Assembly: GCF_900106535.1 (NCBI RefSeq)
Contig: NZ_FNOH01000003.1
Coordinates: 496,001 to 560,000, forward strand
Origin: Myxococcus xanthus
GTDB taxonomy: Bacteria > Myxococcota > Myxococcia > Myxococcales > Myxococcaceae
Direction of reading: 5' to 3'
Length of the DNA: 64,000 nt
This document shows positions 16,341 to 26,290 of the stretch, piece after piece (the stretch's first letter is position 1; each line of letters starts with the position of its first letter). The notes beneath the pieces are model-generated. The model saw only the letters and a program-made list of their open reading frames with translations. It searched no databases and was not told the origin of the DNA. Made by a program: the position numbers and the translations under genes.

Positions 16341-18106
16341 TCCTCCAGCGCGGCCAGGGCGTAACGCGCCGCGCGAGAGATGGCATCCGCCGAGTCCGGC
16401 ATCTCCGGGTAGTGCCCCGCGAGGGGACGCTGCGGGAAGCGAAGCTGGGCAATGGCGTTGCGGTAGCTGCGGCGGGCCGCCTCATGGTCCTGCGTGCGCT
16501 CGTGCACCTGCGCCAGCAGGTAGTGGCCAATGGCCAGCGTGGGCTCCAGGAACAGGGCCTTGCTCAGCTCGGAGCGCGCCTCGCTCAACTCCCCTGCTTG
16601 CAACGCGGCGACCCCGCCGAACACCCGCGCCTCCACGCACAGCGGCTCGCGCTGAATGGCCTGCGCGAAGGCCTCGCGCGCCTCGGGGATGCGGCCGGTG
16701 AGCGAGAACAGGTTGCCCAGCGTCAGCAGCCCATCCAAGTCACTGGGCTCGTCCGCGAGCAGCCGCTGCACGCCAGCGATGGCCGCCGAGAAATCCCCCT
16801 GCGCCATCTTCCGCACCGCCATGGCCAGCCGCTCCGCCGGAGGCAGCAGCGTGGGCCAGGCGGGCACCTCCACGGTGGGCGCGCGCGGCGTGGTGGCCAC
16901 GGCCGGCAGCTCGGTGGTGATGCGCGGACGGGCGGAGTCCACGCTTCCCACCGTGGGCAACTCCGCGGTGACACGCGAGCGCGCGGCGATGGCCGGCAGC
17001 GGCGAGTGAGGCGACACCGCGGGCAGCCGCCCCGGCACCACGGAACGCGGACTCGAAGAGGCCCCCAGCGCCGGCAGCGTCACGCTGGGCGAGCCAGGCG
17101 CCGCCACCGACGACGCTGACACCGCGGGCAGCCGCGTCGTCAACGGGACGTCCTCGGGCAGCATCCGCTTGCGCAGGTCCGCGGTGAACGCGTCCGCAGG
17201 CACGGGCCTGCGCGCGGCGACATCGGGCTCGCCAGGATACGGGGTGATGCGCAGCGGCGGCGCCCGCATGCTCTTGTCGTTCAGCGGGCGGCGGTACACG
17301 AACGCCCCATCGACTTCGATCATCTCGAAGCGGTCGTAGACCTTGAAGAGGCTCTCCGAGTACCCCAGGAACAACAGCCCGCCCGGCCGCAGCGCGGCGA
17401 GGAAGCGGTCCATCAACCCGCGGATGGTGGGCAGGTCGAAGTAGATGATGACGTTGCGGCAGAGGATGAGGTCCAGCGACGACAGGGCCACCTTGTCGAA
17501 GACGGGAACCGCCAGGTTCTGTCCATCGAAGCGGATGTACTCACGCAGCGCGGGCAGCGCCTCATAGCCCTCTTCCACGGGCTTGAAGAAGCGCGTCAGC
17601 CGCGCCTGGTTGATGCTGATGGCCCGCCGCGAGGTGAAGCGCCCCTGCTTCGCGGCCTCCACCGCGGCCAGGTTGAGGTCGGTGGCCCACAGGTCCACCT
17701 CCAGCGACAGCGCGCCCAGCTCCGCCAGCACCATGGCCAGGCTGTAGGGCTCCTCCCCCGTCGCGCAGCCCGCGGACCAGATGGACACCTTGCGCATCTC
17801 GCGCCGCGAACGGGACACCAGGTCCGGCAGCACGCTCTTCTCCAGCGCGCGGAACTGCTTCGCGTCGCGGAAGAACTCCGTGTGCCCCACCGTCACCAGC
17901 GGCAACAGCGAGCGCAGCTCCTCTTCGCCACCGGCGCCCGTCAGTCGCTGGATGTAGTGCTCGGGCTCTTCCAGCCCCAGCACGGGCATCCGCGCGGACA
18001 GCGCCAGTCGGAGGCTGTGGAAGCCATCCGGCGTGATTTTCAGCCCCGCGCGCTCCAGCAGCAGCGCCGCGAGTTGTTGCAAGACTTTCTGGCTCGCCGT
18101 CAACAC
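16325..18106 (-). CDS. frzF: FrzF, CheR-type methyltransferase with TPR domain
   Basis: A 593-residue protein. Residues 1-275 form a CheR methyltransferase that transfers methyl groups from SAM to glutamates of the receptor FrzCD, with [15 protein letters not shown] for SAM binding and [13 protein letters not shown] Pro/Ala-rich linker (about 280-420) follows, then three TPR repeats (about 425-560) that modulate methylation in M. xanthus. The start overlaps the frzG stop; GTG 18106 gives the length I recall for FrzF, while GTG 18118 would add four residues. It is the last gene of the frzA-F operon. Confidence 0.95.
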
Positions 18107-19104
18107 ACATCCACCCACTGCATCAGCGCCGCGCCAATCCGGCTCAGTGGCAGCACCTCGTGCGCCGCGCCCATCAACACCGCCTCGCGCGGCATGCCCC
18201 AGACGACGCTCGACGCTTCGTCCTGGGCAATGGTCCGACCGCCGCGCTCTCGAATCTCCTTCAACCCTCGCGCCCCGTCGCGCCCCATGCCCGTCAGGAT
18301 GACCCCGATGCAGCGCGGGCCGAACGACTCACCCGCTGAAGTCAGCAGCATGTCACAGGACGGCCGGAAACCGCGAAGCGCGGGGCCCGCGTCCAGCTCC
18401 AACCTGCCCTCGGGTCGGACCAAGAGGTGACTGCCCGACGGAGCGATGTACACCGTGCCCGGCGCCATGAGCACGTCATGCTCGGCCTCCAGCACGCGCA
18501 GCGCCGTTTCATTGGACAACCAGTGCGCCAGCCCTTCCGTGAAACCGTCGCTGATGTGCTGGCAGTAGGCGATGGGCGCCGGGAAGGCGCGCGGAATCAT
18601 CCGCAGCACCTGCGCCACCGCCTTGGGGCCACCCAGGGACGCGGCGATGGCCACCAGCGGATACGGAGGAGGCGGCTTCGCCTCACGCGCCGCTTGCGGT
18701 GGCGGCCGCGTCTGCACCTGCCGCACCGCCTTCACCTGCGCCAGCAGCACCAGCTTGCGCGACACGTGCGTCCAGAACTCGGGCCCGGGGTTCGCCGGAC
18801 GCTCCAGCACGTCCAGCGCGCCCGCCACCATCGCCTGGAAGGCCTCCTGGCCGGACAACACGCCGGGGTGCAACGCCAGCACCGGCACGGGCCGCTCCAC
18901 CATGACGTGCTCGATGGCGGGCAGCGCGTCCAGCGCGCTCAGGTCCACCAGCACCACGTCCGGGAAGTGCCGCTGCACGGCCACCAGGGCGCCGGCGAAG
19001 TCCACCTCCGCCGGCCCCACGGGCACCAGGGATTCCCCATCGAACAGGCCCCGGGCCGCGAGCGCACGCAGCCCCTTGCCCACCATGAGCACCCGAAACG
19101 CCAT
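18100..19104 (-). CDS. frzG: FrzG, CheB-type methylesterase
   Basis: A 334-residue protein. The N-terminal 110 residues are a receiver-like domain. The C-terminal CheB methylesterase domain has the nucleophile segment [12 protein letters not shown], the [13 protein letters not shown] histidine region and [11 protein letters not shown]. It removes methyl groups from FrzCD, opposing FrzF. ATG 19104 (MAFRVLM) is chosen because it gives the known FrzG length; the frame opens 27 bp earlier. It lies between frzE and frzF and overlaps frzF by 7 bp, implying translational coupling. Confidence 0.95.
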
Positions 19105-19141
19105 TCCTGCGACTACCGCGCCACCGCCCAAGCCTGGCTCC

Positions 19142-21475
19142 TCAGGTCAGCCGGTCGATGGCCTGCGCGAGAACCTCCACGCCCAGCTCGCCCTTGACGA
19201 GGTACGCGTCCGCGCCGGCATCCAACCCGCGCCGCTTGTCCTCGGGCGAGGCGAGCGACGACAGGATGATGACCGGAATGCGAGCCACCGCGGGCGTCGA
19301 CTTGAGCCGCCGCGCCAGCGAGAACCCGTCCAGCTTGGGCATCTGCACGTCCGTGAGGATGAGGTCGTAGGTGTTGTTCTGCACCTTCACGTAGGCCTCT
19401 TCGCCGTCCTGGGCTTCCTCCACCGAGTGCCCCAGCGCCTTCACCAGCGCCCCTTCCGTAGCGCGGGCAATGGGCGAGTCGTCCACCAGCAGCACCCGGA
19501 GGCGCTTGGCGGCGGGGGCCTGGGTGACGGGGCGGGCCATCCGTCGCACCTCCGCCATGATGTCCGGGACATGGAGCAGCACGGCGATGCGCCCGTCCTC
19601 CAGCGCCGCGGTGCCGGCGATGAAGGGCGCGGCCTTGAGGAACTCGCCGCCGCAAGGCTTCACGGCCACTTCGCGCTCGTCCACGAAGCCGTCCACCACC
19701 AGCGCCGCGTGGTCCTCGCCGTGACGCACCACCACCGCGGGTGGCTTGTCGAAGCGATTGCCGCCGTTGAGGCCCAACAGCGGCCCCAGCGCCACCAGCG
19801 CCGTGGGCTTGCCACGGTGCCGCACGGCCAGCGTGCCGAAGATCTCCAGCCGGTCATCCGGCTTGACGCGCATGACGGCTTCCACGTCCGCGGCGGGCAT
19901 GCCGTAGACGTCGTCCCCCAGGCGCACCAGCAGCACCTTCATCAACGCCAGCGACTGCGGCAGGCGCAGGGTGATGGTGGAGCCACGGCCGATTCGGCTG
20001 CTCACGCCCACCGAGCCGCCCAGCGTCTCCACCTTGCGCTTCACCACGTCCATGCCCACGCCACGGCCAGACAGCTCGCTGACCTGGTCGCGGGTGGAGA
20101 AGCCGGGGCGGAAGATGAGCTCGATGGCCTCGCGCTCCGACAGCGCGGCGGCCTGCACCGCGTTGATGAGGCGCTTGGAGATGGCCGCCTGACGCAGCCG
20201 CTCCGGGTCGATGCCGCGGCCGTCGTCCTCCACCTCGATGTGGAGCATGTCGCCGTCCACGCGCACGCGGATGCGGATGCGGCCGTTGAGCGGCTTGCCC
20301 AACTGCTGGCGCGTGTCCGGGGACTCCACGCCGTGGTCCACCGAGTTGCGCAGCAGGTGCACCAGCGCGTCTCGCACGTCGCCCAGCATGGACCGGTCCA
20401 CGCCGATGTCGGCGTTCTCGATGACCAGGTCCACTTCCTTGCCCTGCGTGCGCGACATCTCGCGAACGGCGCGCGGGAAGGCGTCGAACACGGTGGACAG
20501 CGGCACCAGCCGGGCCTCGGCCACGTGGTCCGCCATCTTCGCCAGGTTGCCGTGCAGCGTGTTGATGCCGTCGTCGTTGCGGCGCACGAAGCGGAACGCG
20601 TCGTCGCGCAGCATGTGGAGGTCGCTCTCCACGCGGTCCAACTGCTCACGCACCTCGTTCGAGATGTCGATCTCTTCCGCCAGCCGGAGGAAGCGGTCCC
20701 CCAGGCGGCTGAAGCGCTCGAACAACGCCTCCGTCTCCGAGCTGCGCAGCCGGCCGCGGGCGCTCTCCACCAGCAGGTCGCCCGCGAGCAACCCCAACGC
20801 GTCGAGCACCTCCACGTTGACGCGGATGCTCCGGTCGGCCACCGCGGACTTCGCGGCGCTCGGGGCCTCCTCGTCACGGCCATGCGCGGCAGCCGGGTGA
20901 GGCGCGGCTGCGGCGGCGTGCGCCCCCGGCTCGGCCACGGGGGCCTGCGTCGGGGGCGGAGCCACCGGAGCCTGCACCGGCGCGGGCGGCGCGGCGACGG
21001 CTGCCGGTGTCACCACGGGCGCGGCGACAGGGGCCGGCGGCGGTGCAGGAGGCGGCGCCACGGGCCGTGCGCCAGCGATGGCGGGCGGCGTCTGTCCGGA
21101 GACTTCCGCGAGCATGCGGACCATCTCCTCGCTGGCCGGGTTGCCCGTGTTGGCGCCGGACAGGTCTTCGTTGAGATCGGAGAGGACGTCGCACGCCCTG
21201 AGCAGGACGTCGGTGGCCACCTCGGTGGCCGTCTTGCCCTCGCGCTCTGCGCGCAGGACGTCCTCGGCGGCGTGCGCCAGCTGCCCGATGGCGGCCAGAC
21301 CCAACATGCGGGCCTCGCCCTTCATCGTGTGCAGCTCGCGCGCGACGTCCTCCGCGGCCTGGTCCGCGGTCTCCTTCTCCAGGTCCAATACCCCCAGCTG
21401 AATCTTCTGGAGGCGGTCGGCGGTGACCTCCTGGAACTTCTTCAGGAGGGATTTCTTGAGAGCCTCGGTGTCCAT
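19142..21475 (-). CDS. frzE: FrzE, hybrid CheA-CheY histidine kinase
   Basis: A 777-residue central kinase of the Frz pathway. Domains in order: Hpt (about 1-110) with the phosphorylated His49 in ELHTMKGEAR; a Pro/Ala-rich linker; an ATPase domain with RNSVDHG, EDDGRGID and GRGVGMDVV; a CheW-like domain; and a C-terminal receiver with LLVDDSP and Asp709 in LILTDVQMP. Both phospho-sites fall exactly at the positions published for M. xanthus FrzE. Signals from FrzCD via FrzA control autophosphorylation, the phosphoryl group goes to FrzZ, and the receiver tunes kinase activity. The gene lies 33 bp after frzCD. Confidence 0.97.
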   Translation of the reverse strand: MDTEALKKSLLKKFQEVTADRLQKIQLGVLDLEKETADQAAEDVARELHTMKGEARMLGLAAIGQLAHAAEDVLRAEREGKTATEVATDVLLRACDVLSDLNEDLSGANTGNPASEEMVRMLAEVSGQTPPAIAGARPVAPPPAPPPAPVAAPVVTPAAVAAPPAPVQAPVAPPPTQAPVAEPGAHAAAAAPHPAAAHGRDEEAPSAAKSAVADRSIRVNVEVLDALGLLAGDLLVESARGRLRSSETEALFERFSRLGDRFLRLAEEIDISNEVREQLDRVESDLHMLRDDAFRFVRRNDDGINTLHGNLAKMADHVAEARLVPLSTVFDAFPRAVREMSRTQGKEVDLVIENADIGVDRSMLGDVRDALVHLLRNSVDHGVESPDTRQQLGKPLNGRIRIRVRVDGDMLHIEVEDDGRGIDPERLRQAAISKRLINAVQAAALSEREAIELIFRPGFSTRDQVSELSGRGVGMDVVKRKVETLGGSVGVSSRIGRGSTITLRLPQSLALMKVLLVRLGDDVYGMPAADVEAVMRVKPDDRLEIFGTLAVRHRGKPTALVALGPLLGLNGGNRFDKPPAVVVRHGEDHAALVVDGFVDEREVAVKPCGGEFLKAAPFIAGTAALEDGRIAVLLHVPDIMAEVRRMARPVTQAPAAKRLRVLLVDDSPIARATEGALVKALGHSVEEAQDGEEAYVKVQNNTYDLILTDVQMPKLDGFSLARRLKSTPAVARIPVIILSSLASPEDKRRGLDAGADAYLVKGELGVEVLAQAIDRLT

Positions 21476-21508
21476 GGCCGGCGTACGCCCCTCCCCTTCC
21501 AGGAAGCG

Positions 21509-22762
21509 CTAGTCGGCCTTGAACCGCTTGATGAGCTCGGCCAGCCGTCCGGCCAACTGCGTCAGCTCCGCGGCCGCGCCCGTGGCCTGCTTCGAGGCCT
21601 GCGTCGTCTGGCGCGTCACGTCCTCGATCTCCGCCATGGAGGCCACCACCTGCTCGGTGGCCGTGCGCTGCTGCTGCGTGGCGAGGTTGATGACGCGGGC
21701 CGCGTCGCTCGTCTCCTGGACGCCGGCGAGGATGCCTTCCACCGCCTGCGCCGCCACCGCGCCCAGCTTCTCACCAGACTCCGTGGCGGACTTGGACGCC
21801 TCGGCGGCGCCGGCCGCGGCGGCCGTGGCCTCGCGAATCTCGGTGATGAGGTTCTTGATCTCCTTGGTGGAGTCCAGGACGTTCTCCGCCAGACGCCGCA
21901 TCTCCGCCGCGACGATGGAGAAGCCCTTGCCGGCCTCACCCGCGCGGCTGCCTTCCAGCGCCGCGTTCAGCGCCAGCAGGTCGGAGCGGTCCGCGATCTC
22001 GTCGATGACCTCCACCACCGTGCCGATGCGCTCCACGCGCTTGGACAGCTTCGCGATGGAGTCCGCCACCGCGACGCCGTCGCTGCGGATCTGCTGCATG
22101 GCCTGGATGAACTCGCCAATGGCGCCCCGGCCCGCGCGCGCCGCGCCCAGCGTCTCTTCCGCCACGCGCGCCACGCTGCCCGCGTTCTCGGCGATCTGCG
22201 CCGACGCGTGCTTCAGCTCCTCCATGGTGGCGGTCGTCTCGTGGATGGCCGCCGCCTGCTCCGTGGAGGACGTCTCATGCTGCGTGGAGGCCGCCAGCAC
22301 CTGGTTGGCGGACGAGGACAGCCTCAACGCCGCCTCGTTGATCTCCCGCACGAAGGTGCGCAGCGTCTCGATGACCTTGCCAAAGCCCTCCAGCAGGGGC
22401 CCGAGCTGCGGGTCTTCGGTGGTGGTGTTCCACCGGGACAGGTCGCCCTCGCGCACCAGGCCGATGAGCGCATCCAACGCCTGGTCGATCTCCTGCGCCG
22501 CCACATGCTTGCGGTGCTCGGAGGCCGCGAACTGGTCCAGCACCTGGTTGAGCAGGTGCGCCAGCTCCACGCCGGACTCACCGACCAGCTCCTTGGGCAC
22601 GCGGGCCTGCAGGTTGCCGGACAGCACCGTCAGCAGCGTGTCGGTGATGGCCTTGGTGGAGGAAGAGGTCGACGCCGCGTTCGTGGCGCCGGCCTTGGAG
22701 GCGGGGGCCTTCCGGGCGCGAGCCTTGCCAGCGGGCTTCTCGTTGGGGGTGTCCAGGGACAT
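21509..22762 (-). CDS. frzCD: FrzCD, cytoplasmic methyl-accepting chemotaxis receptor
   Basis: A 417-residue receptor, the length reported for M. xanthus. It lacks transmembrane segments and a periplasmic sensor, which is the hallmark of FrzCD. A basic, Ala/Lys/Ser-rich N-terminus is followed by a long helical region and a standard MCP signalling hairpin (EIADRSDLLALNAALEGSRAG, then GFSIVAAEMRRLAE) that contacts kinase and coupling proteins. FrzF and FrzG set its methylation. It forms nucleoid-associated clusters and sets reversal frequency. ATG 22762 gives the correct N-terminus MSLDTPNEKPAG. It starts 5 bp after the frzB stop. Confidence 0.97.
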   Translation of the reverse strand: MSLDTPNEKPAGKARARKAPASKAGATNAASTSSSTKAITDTLLTVLSGNLQARVPKELVGESGVELAHLLNQVLDQFAASEHRKHVAAQEIDQALDALIGLVREGDLSRWNTTTEDPQLGPLLEGFGKVIETLRTFVREINEAALRLSSSANQVLAASTQHETSSTEQAAAIHETTATMEELKHASAQIAENAGSVARVAEETLGAARAGRGAIGEFIQAMQQIRSDGVAVADSIAKLSKRVERIGTVVEVIDEIADRSDLLALNAALEGSRAGEAGKGFSIVAAEMRRLAENVLDSTKEIKNLITEIREATAAAAGAAEASKSATESGEKLGAVAAQAVEGILAGVQETSDAARVINLATQQQRTATEQVVASMAEIEDVTRQTTQASKQATGAAAELTQLAGRLAELIKRFKAD

Positions 22763-22767
22763 GTGTC

Positions 22768-23142
22768 TCAGTGCCTTCCTTGAGTCCTTGCGGTTTCGAC
22801 CAGATCGATGAGCAACACGGTGCGGGCCTCTTCCAGGCACACACCGACTGCGTAGGCTGCGGCGCCGGCCGTGGGAGGCATCCGGCGCAAGGAATTGACG
22901 GGGATGGAGCGCACGCCGTGCACGGCGTCCACCTTGAGGTGGGCTTCACCCTCCGGGGTGTCGAAGACGATGGCGCGGTTGCCTCGGTGAGGCAGGCCCA
23001 GCTCCGCCAGCGTGAGGTCCTCCGGCAGCGCGCGGTCGATGCGCAGCACCTGGGATGCATCCGTGCCGTAGAGCGTGGCGCCGATGTCGAAGAAGAGGAG
23101 GTCCACCTCCTCCTCCTTCTCATGGAAGGCGTCGTCGTTCAC
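22768..23142 (-). CDS. frzB: FrzB, divergent CheW-like coupling protein
   Basis: A 124-residue small CheW-fold protein, with LLFFDIGATLYGTDASQVLRI and the later AVHGVRSIPVNSLRRMPP segment. In M. xanthus FrzB is needed for signalling to FrzCD but couples less directly to the kinase than FrzA. It overlaps the frzA stop by 4 bp (ATGA) and precedes frzCD by 5 bp, so translation is coupled. Confidence 0.93.
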   Translation of the reverse strand: MNDDAFHEKEEEVDLLFFDIGATLYGTDASQVLRIDRALPEDLTLAELGLPHRGNRAIVFDTPEGEAHLKVDAVHGVRSIPVNSLRRMPPTAGAAAYAVGVCLEEARTVLLIDLVETARTQGRH

Positions 23143-23621
23143 CGCGCCACCGCCCGCTGCCGTGCCGTCTGGAGCAGCTTGGAGAAGTTGAGGAGGTTGA
23201 TGGCCTCCTGATTGCCGCTGGCCTGCACCACGCCCAGCAGGTGCTCGGCCGCGGCGTCGCCGCCCAGGGGCGGAGGGAGGATGTCCGCCACGGGAATGCG
23301 GCGCAGACCCAGCACCGTATCCGCGACGACGCCGGCCACGTAGCTGCCCGTGACGCCGACGAACAGGCGGGTGCGCGGGCCGATGCGGGCCTCTCCCTTG
23401 GAGAGGAAGCGCAGCAGGTCCAGCACCGGAAGCACCTCGCCCCGGTGGCCGGTGACGCCCATGATGAAGGACGGGGTCCGGGGCAAGGGCGTGAGCAGAC
23501 CGGCCCGAAGCACTTCGAGCACGTTCTCACTGGGCACGCCCAGGCGGAGGTCGCCCACGCGGAAGCAGAAGAACTCCTGCTCCGGCCGGGCCTGGGCGGC
23601 CAAGGCGCGGTCCGGAGCCAT
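23139..23621 (-). CDS. frzA: FrzA, CheW coupling protein
   Basis: A 160-residue CheW homologue that links FrzCD to the kinase FrzE. Typical CheW elements are FFCFRVGDLRLGVP, the GVTGHRGEVLPVLDL core and VAGVVADTVLGLRRIP. ATG 23621 gives the length I recall for FrzA; a TTG at 23660 would add 13 residues, and neither start has a strong ribosome site. It is the first gene of the frzA-B-CD-E-G-F operon, reading away from frzZ across a 170-bp divergent promoter region. Confidence 0.93.
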   Translation of the reverse strand: MAPDRALAAQARPEQEFFCFRVGDLRLGVPSENVLEVLRAGLLTPLPRTPSFIMGVTGHRGEVLPVLDLLRFLSKGEARIGPRTRLFVGVTGSYVAGVVADTVLGLRRIPVADILPPPLGGDAAAEHLLGVVQASGNQEAINLLNFSKLLQTARQRAVAR

Positions 23622-23707
23622 CCGGAGTGCTCGCTGGAGGGGAGTCGAGGTCGTGGTCAAGGCGCCAAAGTATCCGGAGGCGATGAATAGCGGTCAAGAG
23701 GACCTGA

Positions 23708-23726
23708 CGACCAGCCCGTCTGGTCG
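23708..23726. promoter_or_regulatory. Inverted repeat in the divergent frzA/frzZ promoter region
   Basis: CGACCAG (23708-23714), five bases, then CTGGTCG (23720-23726) form a perfect 7-bp palindrome midway between the divergent frzA and frzZ starts. Position and symmetry suit an operator for a dimeric regulator of both transcripts. No binding protein is assigned. Confidence 0.4.
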
Positions 23727-23791
23727 CCGTTTCGATGGTCCGCGCTGCACCAAAGGTGTAGGGTTCTACCGCGAAGCCCTTGAGGAGGACG

Positions 23792-24664
23792 ATGTCGCGC
23801 GTACTGGTCATTGATGACAGCCCGATGCTGGTGGAGCTCACCGTCCGGGCGCTCACCGCCGCCGGCTACCAGGCGAGCGGCGCGCAGGACCTTGCCAGCC
23901 TCGAGCTGAAGCTCGCCGAGGGGCCGTTTTCGCTCATCCTCATGGACGTCAACATGCCGGAGATGTTCGGCGACGACGTCGTGGAGTACCTCCGCCGGCA
24001 GAAGAAGGTCACCGCGAAGCTGGTCCTCTATTCCGACATCTCCGAGGCGGAGCTGGACGGAAAGACGAAGGCGTCGGGGGCGGACGGGTACATCCTGAAG
24101 AGCGGTGGGCTCGAAGCCGTGCTCGGCGGGGTCATGGGTCTCATTGGCCCCCCCGCCCTGAGCATCCCCACCGCCGTGCCCGCCCCGGCTGCGGCCCCCG
24201 CGGCGGCGCCCACCCCGCCGCCGGCTCCCGCGGCCCCTGCCCCCGCGGCGACGGGCGGCCTCAAACCCGCGCCCACCACGGGCGGGCGCAAGCCGCGCAT
24301 CCTCATCGTGGATGACAGCGAGATGACGGCCCGCATCATCGAAGCGGACCTTGTGACCAAGGGCTTCGAGGTCCATGTCGCGGACACCGCCGACAAGGCC
24401 ACGAAGATCATCCTCAAGAAGCAGACGCGCCCGGACCTGGTGCTGCTGGATGTGCGCATGCCCAACGTGAACGGCGAGCAGTTCTGCCGCTTCATCAAGA
24501 GCAACAGCCTCTTCAAGGGCATCAAGGTGCTGCTGTGCTCGGGTGAGAACGTCGAGGAGTTGCAGCGCATCTGCCGCGAGGCGGGCGCCGACGGCTACAT
24601 CCCCAAGGACGCGGTGATGGGCAACCTGGTGGCCAAGGAGCTGATGCCCACCGGTAACGAGTAG
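23792..24664 (+). CDS. frzZ: FrzZ, dual CheY response regulator
   Basis: A 290-residue protein of two receiver domains joined by an Ala/Pro-rich linker (about residues 125-155), as in M. xanthus FrzZ. Asp52 (LILMDVNMP) is the first phospho-acceptor and the second lies in LVLLDVRMPNVNG. It receives phosphoryl groups from FrzE and is the main output that triggers polarity switching at the leading pole. ATG 23792 follows GAGGAGG at 23782-23788; an upstream in-frame ATG at 23780 is unlikely. A strong hairpin follows the stop codon. Confidence 0.96.
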   Translation: MSRVLVIDDSPMLVELTVRALTAAGYQASGAQDLASLELKLAEGPFSLILMDVNMPEMFGDDVVEYLRRQKKVTAKLVLYSDISEAELDGKTKASGADGYILKSGGLEAVLGGVMGLIGPPALSIPTAVPAPAAAPAAAPTPPPAPAAPAPAATGGLKPAPTTGGRKPRILIVDDSEMTARIIEADLVTKGFEVHVADTADKATKIILKKQTRPDLVLLDVRMPNVNGEQFCRFIKSNSLFKGIKVLLCSGENVEELQRICREAGADGYIPKDAVMGNLVAKELMPTGNE

Positions 24665-24669
24665 TCCCC

Positions 24670-24690
24670 AGGGGCCGCGTCGCGGCCCCT
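24670..24690. terminator. Hairpin terminator after frzZ
   Basis: AGGGGCCGC, loop GTC, GCGGCCCCT: a perfect 9-bp stem five bases after the frzZ stop. It may also serve the convergent radical SAM gene further right. Confidence 0.6.
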
Positions 24691-24800
24691 CCTGGCGTGT
24701 TGCCCCCGAGGCCGCGCCACCTGCCTCCCGAAGACGGAGCGCCCACCGGGCCTCCCCTCCGACGGAGGAAGGAACGCCCTCCCCCGCCCCCAGGCACTCG

Positions 24801-26141
24801 CTACCGGTGCCCGGCCGCGTTCTCGCGCTCGTCCAGCCCGCGCGCGAAGTTGCCCACGATGAGCCCCGGGCGCGCCGCCTTCAGCCGCTGAAGCAGCGTG
24901 CGGATGCCCACCGGCTCGCCTCCCGCGCCGCGCTCGCGCGCCACTTCCAGGTACTGCAGCGGGTCGATGCACAGTGAGCGCGTCTGAACCTGGTCCACGC
25001 GGTACTTCTTCACCAGCCGCTCCAGTGCCCGCACCTCGCCCTCGCGGTCGGTGACGCCGGGGAACAGCAGCAGGTTCAGCGCCAGGTACGCGCCGCGCTC
25101 ACGCGCCAGGGCGATGGAGGCCTCCACGTCCTCCCAGCCGTACTTCACCGGCTTGTAGTAGGCCTCGTAGAGGTCCTTCACCGCCGAGTTGAGCGACACG
25201 CGGATGGCGTCCAGCCCCGCGTCGAAGAGGGCCTCCAGGCCGCGCGTGAGGCTGGCGTTGGTGTTGATGTTGATGGAGCCCGCCTGCGTGCGCGCCCGCA
25301 TGTAGCGGATGGCCTCGGCAATCTGCTTCCAGCGCGTGAGCGGCTCGCCCTCACAGCCCTGGCCGAAGCTCACCATGGTGCGGCCCGGCGCGTGCTCCAG
25401 GTGGAAGAGGCCAATCTGGCCCATCTCCTCTCCCGTGGGCCCGTCATCCATGCGCTCGTGCGATGCCGGTGGGCCGTCCGCCGGCTGGTCGGAGATGCAG
25501 CCCACGCAGCGCGCGTTGCACATGACGGACGCGGGGATGGCCGCCTCGTCACGCACGTAGAAGGTGTTCTGCGACGTGAAGCACCTGTAGAGCATCGCGC
25601 ACGTCTTGAGTTGCTTCAGCACCCGGTTGTCCGGGAAGCGCGCCATGTGCTTCGCCACCAGGTCCTTCATGTCCGGCGTGGAGAACCGCTCCGGGTCCCA
25701 ATGGGAGCGACGGTCGGTATGGATGGCCCACGCCACCGGCCCCTCTCCCACCCAGGCCGCGGCGGTATACGCCCACTGCGGCAGCACGGGGCCACTGCCC
25801 TTCACCTCGCCGGGGAGGAAGGTGCGCGTGTAGCCGGGGGGCAGCAACGCGCCCACTGCGTTGGGGACAAACGTCTTCCCCCCCACCTTCATCTCGCGGA
25901 CGAGCTCCAGCTCCCCCGTCTCCGGATGCAGGCCCACCGGGAGGCGCCCTGGCAGGTGGACGAGCCGCCCGGTGGACGGCAGCGGAATGGGCTTGTCCTG
26001 CGGAGGAACGAGCTCTTCGCCGCTGCGCAGCGTGGCGAGCAGGTACGGATGTTCCATCACCCGTCCCTTGGGGTCCGCGAATAGGAGCTTCGGAGCAAAC
26101 GTCATGTCGCTGGTAACTAACACGAGCGGCGCACGCTTCAT
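24801..26141 (-). CDS. Radical SAM protein
   Basis: A 446-residue protein with a radical SAM cluster-binding motif CNARCVGC (Cys208, Cys212, Cys215) in the CxxxCxxC spacing, followed by a TIM-barrel-like half with SFGQGCEGEPLT, SININTNASL and DAIRVSLNSAVKDLYEAYY. These segments resemble the radical SAM family that includes activating and peptide-modifying enzymes. About 200 residues precede the cluster, an unusual N-terminal extension containing its own cysteines (CAMLYRC). The substrate is unknown. ATG 26141 (MKRAPLVLVTSD) is preferred over ATG 26153. It converges on frzZ and is divergent from ald. Confidence 0.8.
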   Translation of the reverse strand: MKRAPLVLVTSDMTFAPKLLFADPKGRVMEHPYLLATLRSGEELVPPQDKPIPLPSTGRLVHLPGRLPVGLHPETGELELVREMKVGGKTFVPNAVGALLPPGYTRTFLPGEVKGSGPVLPQWAYTAAAWVGEGPVAWAIHTDRRSHWDPERFSTPDMKDLVAKHMARFPDNRVLKQLKTCAMLYRCFTSQNTFYVRDEAAIPASVMCNARCVGCISDQPADGPPASHERMDDGPTGEEMGQIGLFHLEHAPGRTMVSFGQGCEGEPLTRWKQIAEAIRYMRARTQAGSININTNASLTRGLEALFDAGLDAIRVSLNSAVKDLYEAYYKPVKYGWEDVEASIALARERGAYLALNLLLFPGVTDREGEVRALERLVKKYRVDQVQTRSLCIDPLQYLEVARERGAGGEPVGIRTLLQRLKAARPGLIVGNFARGLDERENAAGHR

Positions 26142-26290
26142 CACGCATCGCATCCAACGCCTCGCGTCATGTCTTCAGGGGTGTTTGACGCCAATGGCGC
26201 TCATACGGGGCTGTCCGCCCGCGCCTTGATTCCCCCTTGGGCCCTCGTTAGGGTCCGCGCGCTTTTTTACGTCCCCTCTCGGAGGCAGTC

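Noticed and set aside
18572..22783. Plus-strand 1403-codon open frame opposite frzG, frzE and frzCD
   Set aside because: Antisense to three well-established genes; composition is His/Arg/Gln-rich with no domain, a known artefact of third-position GC bias.
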